Positions 30,528 to 32,446 of a DNA stretch of 32,446 bases are shown piece after piece. The DNA is taken from contig JAEXCG010000138.1 of assembly GCA_023402355.1 (NCBI GenBank), positions 1 to 32,446 of the forward strand. The letters run 5' to 3'. This stretch comes from Bacillota bacterium. GTDB lineage: Bacteria > Bacillota > Clostridia > Christensenellales > Aristaeellaceae. The notes under the pieces are model-generated. The model was not told where the DNA came from. It saw nothing but the letters and a program-made list of their open reading frames with translations, and did not search any database. Made by a program: the position numbers and the translations under genes. The number at the start of each line of letters is the position of its first letter. The stretch's first letter is position 1.

Positions 30528-31811
30528 TCAGCCCTCCTCATAAATCGTCTGCCCGCCGCAGAGCGTCTTCTTCACGCGGCCCGTATACGTCCTGCCGTCA
30601 AAGGGCGTATTCTTCGACTTGGAATGGAGCTTCCCTGCGCAAACCGTCCAGCGCTCGCCGATGTCGGCCAGCGCGACGTCCGCGCGCGCGCCGGGCGCGA
30701 GCGTGCCCGCCGGCAGGCTCAAAATCCGCGCGGGATTGACCGTCATCAGCGAAACCAGACGGTTTACGTCCATATATCCCTTTTCGACCAGCTCGGTGTA
30801 GCATACCGCAAAGGCCGTCTCAAAGCCGACCATGCCGGAGGCCGCGAGCGGGTACTCCACGTTCTTCTCGTCCGCGTGGTGCGGCGCGTGGTCGGTGGCG
30901 ATGCAGTCCAGCGTGCCGTCCACGAGCCCCGCGATCACGGCGAGGCGGTCCTCCTCCGTGCGAAGCGGCGGGTTCACGCGGGTGTTGGTGTCGTAATCCC
31001 GCACCCATTCGTCCGTCGCGCCGATGTAGTGCGGCGCGGTCTCCGCCGTCACGCGCACGCCGCGCGCCTTGGCCTCGCGCACGAGCTGCACGCCGCCCTT
31101 GGTGGAGACGTGGCACAGGTGGATGCGCTTGCCGTACGCCTCGGCCAAGAGGATGTCCCGCGCGATCATGACCTCCTCCGCCGCGCGCGTCGTGCCGCGA
31201 AGCCCGAGCAGCGTGGACATGTAGCCCTCGTTCATCACGCCGCCGTCCGTAAGGTCCGGATCCTCGCTGTGCGAGACGATCGGGACGTCGAAGTGATCCG
31301 CGTAAAGGAGCGCCAGCTTCATCAGATTGGCGTTCACGACCGGTTTGCCATCGTCGGAGACGGCGACGACGCCCGCCGCCTTCATCGTGCCGATTTCCGC
31401 CAGCTCCGTACCCTTGAGGCCCTTGGAGATCGCGCCGATCGGGTAGACGTTTACGCCGTTTCCGACGGTCCTCGCGCGTTCCAGAATGTAGCGGGTCACC
31501 GCCGCGCAGTCGTTGACCGGGCTGGTGTTGGGCATGCAGCATACGCTGGTAAAGCCGCCCGCCGCCGCGGAGCGCGTGCCGGTGGCGATATCCTCTTTGT
31601 ATTCAAAGCCCGGGTCGCGCAGGTGGCAGTGAATGTCCACCAGGCCCGGCAGCACGCAAAGGCCCGCGGCGTCGATCACCTCGGCGCCGGAATCCTCGAT
31701 GTGCTCCGCGATTTTCGCGACCATGCCGTCTTCGATTAGAAGGTCGAACACGCCGTCCATTGCCTGCGAGGGGTCGATCACGCGGCCCCCGCGAATGAGC
31801 CTTTTCATCAT
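30528..31811 (-). CDS. pyrC: Dihydroorotase
   Basis: A 427-residue type I dihydroorotase, which closes carbamoyl aspartate to dihydroorotate. The zinc motif DIHCHLRDPG (H61, H63) is present, followed by further family metal-site segments IVSHSEDP, HLCHVST and ATDHAPHH. It starts at ATG 31811 and overlaps the pyrB stop by four bases (ATGA). A second ATG three bases on is possible. Length and motifs are normal for Firmicutes. Confidence 0.96.
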   Translation of the reverse strand: MMKRLIRGGRVIDPSQAMDGVFDLLIEDGMVAKIAEHIEDSGAEVIDAAGLCVLPGLVDIHCHLRDPGFEYKEDIATGTRSAAAGGFTSVCCMPNTSPVNDCAAVTRYILERARTVGNGVNVYPIGAISKGLKGTELAEIGTMKAAGVVAVSDDGKPVVNANLMKLALLYADHFDVPIVSHSEDPDLTDGGVMNEGYMSTLLGLRGTTRAAEEVMIARDILLAEAYGKRIHLCHVSTKGGVQLVREAKARGVRVTAETAPHYIGATDEWVRDYDTNTRVNPPLRTEEDRLAVIAGLVDGTLDCIATDHAPHHADEKNVEYPLAASGMVGFETAFAVCYTELVEKGYMDVNRLVSLMTVNPARILSLPAGTLAPGARADVALADIGERWTVCAGKLHSKSKNTPFDGRTYTGRVKKTLCGGQTIYEEG

Positions 31812-32446
31812 GCCTGCACCTCTCTTCTCGTGAGCATGTAGAGCAGCGCCATGCGCACCGCCACGCCGCTTTGCACCTGCTCTGCGATGACGCTCTGCGC
31901 GCTGTCGGCGACGGAGCTTGCGATCTCCACGCCGCGGTTCATGGGGCCGGGGTGCATCACGAGCGCGCCGGGCTTTGCGAGCGCCACGCGCTCGGGCGTG
32001 AGCTCCCAGTTGTCGCAGTACTCCGCGACGGAGGGGAACAATCCCTTCTGCTGGCGCTCGCGCTGAATGCGAAGGCCCATCACCACGTCCGCGTCCTCCA
32101 CGGCGTCCTCGACCGTCGGGGCGAGGATCGCGCCGGTCTTTTCGATCTCCATCGGAATCAGCGTCGGCGGCGCGGCGAGGAAGACCTTCGCCCCCATGGT
32201 TTTAAGCCCCCAGATGTTGGAGCGCGCGACGCGGCTATGCATCACGTCGCCGACGATCGCGACCTTAAGCCCCGAAAGGCCGCCCAGATGCGTCTTCATG
32301 GTCATCATGTCCAGCAGCGCCTGCGTCGGGTGTTCGTTCATGCCGTCGCCCGCGTTGATGACCGAGGCGCGCACGTGCTTGGCGAGCAGCGCCGGCGCGC
32401 CGGACATGGGGTGGCGGATGATGATGACGTCCGTGCCCATCTGGTC
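31808..32446 (-). CDS. pyrB: Aspartate carbamoyltransferase catalytic subunit (N-terminus beyond window)
   Basis: The visible 212 residues are the C-terminal two thirds of PyrB, which joins carbamoyl phosphate and aspartate at the start of pyrimidine synthesis. Segments IRHPMSGAPALLAKH, INAGDGMNEHPTQALLDMMT, GLRIQRERQQ and VMHPGPMNRGVEI are characteristic. The frame is open to the right edge, so the start and the first carbamoyl-phosphate loop are missing. The ATG near the edge is internal. No pyrI lies between pyrB and pyrC. The promoter and any PyrR control would be outside the window. Confidence 0.95.
   Translation of the reverse strand, partial: DQMGTDVIIIRHPMSGAPALLAKHVRASVINAGDGMNEHPTQALLDMMTMKTHLGGLSGLKVAIVGDVMHSRVARSNIWGLKTMGAKVFLAAPPTLIPMEIEKTGAILAPTVEDAVEDADVVMGLRIQRERQQKGLFPSVAEYCDNWELTPERVALAKPGALVMHPGPMNRGVEIASSVADSAQSVIAEQVQSGVAVRMALLYMLTRREVQA

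Overview
The window is chromosomal DNA from a high-GC, Gram-positive-type bacterium, most likely a member of the Clostridia (Bacillota). The evidence is a T-box leader in front of a threonyl-tRNA synthetase, an L20-type attenuated leader in front of infC-rpmI-rplT, a SpoIID/LytB protein, a DUF1846 protein, a stand-alone SufC-SufB pair, a type 1B pyrD-pyrK pair, frequent TTG/GTG starts behind strong AGGAGG sites, and sigma-A-like promoters with extended -10 elements. I cannot fix the genus. No rRNA, tRNA, insertion sequence, phage or CRISPR array was found. Almost everything is housekeeping or transport.

Layout, left to right. 1-2966 (-): a secreted SpoIID/LytB protein with five SH3-like domains, running off the left edge inside a six-residue tandem repeat. 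3255-4352 (+): an ApbE flavin transferase lipoprotein. 4442-5926 (-): a DUF1846 protein. 6079-8188 (-): a beta-phosphoglucomutase-like HAD enzyme and a MATE exporter, the exporter divergent from a LysR regulator (8309-9232 +). 9371-11834 (+): sufC-sufB-ZIP, a minimal Fe-S assembly pair with a metal transporter, behind a promoter and a long 5'UTR hairpin. 11892-17273 (-): AraC regulator, substrate-binding protein, ATPase and fused permease of an FbpABC/AfuABC-type importer. 17377-19445 (+): two Gfo/Idh/MocA oxidoreductases, divergent from the AraC gene. 19595-19981 (+): a small PH-domain protein, followed by an intergenic element with terminal inverted repeats (20019-20244). 20273-22262 (-): threonine ammonia-lyase and a TrmH-family RNA methyltransferase. 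22370-27604 (-): thrS-thrS-infC-rpmI-rplT. 27907-32446 (-): pyrB-pyrC-pyrF-pyrK-pyrD, with pyrB cut by the right edge.

The most unusual feature is the pair of adjacent thrS genes under one T-box. Their N-terminal (TGS plus editing) parts and C-terminal (anticodon-binding) parts are nearly the same, while their catalytic cores are strongly diverged, so at least one is a mosaic. Other points worth a look are a probable AUC start for infC, the inverted-repeat intergenic element, the structured sufC leader, operator-like repeats at the AraC and LysR loci, and an FbpABC-type importer whose neighbours point to a sugar or sugar phosphate rather than iron. Percent identities and pairings were counted by eye.
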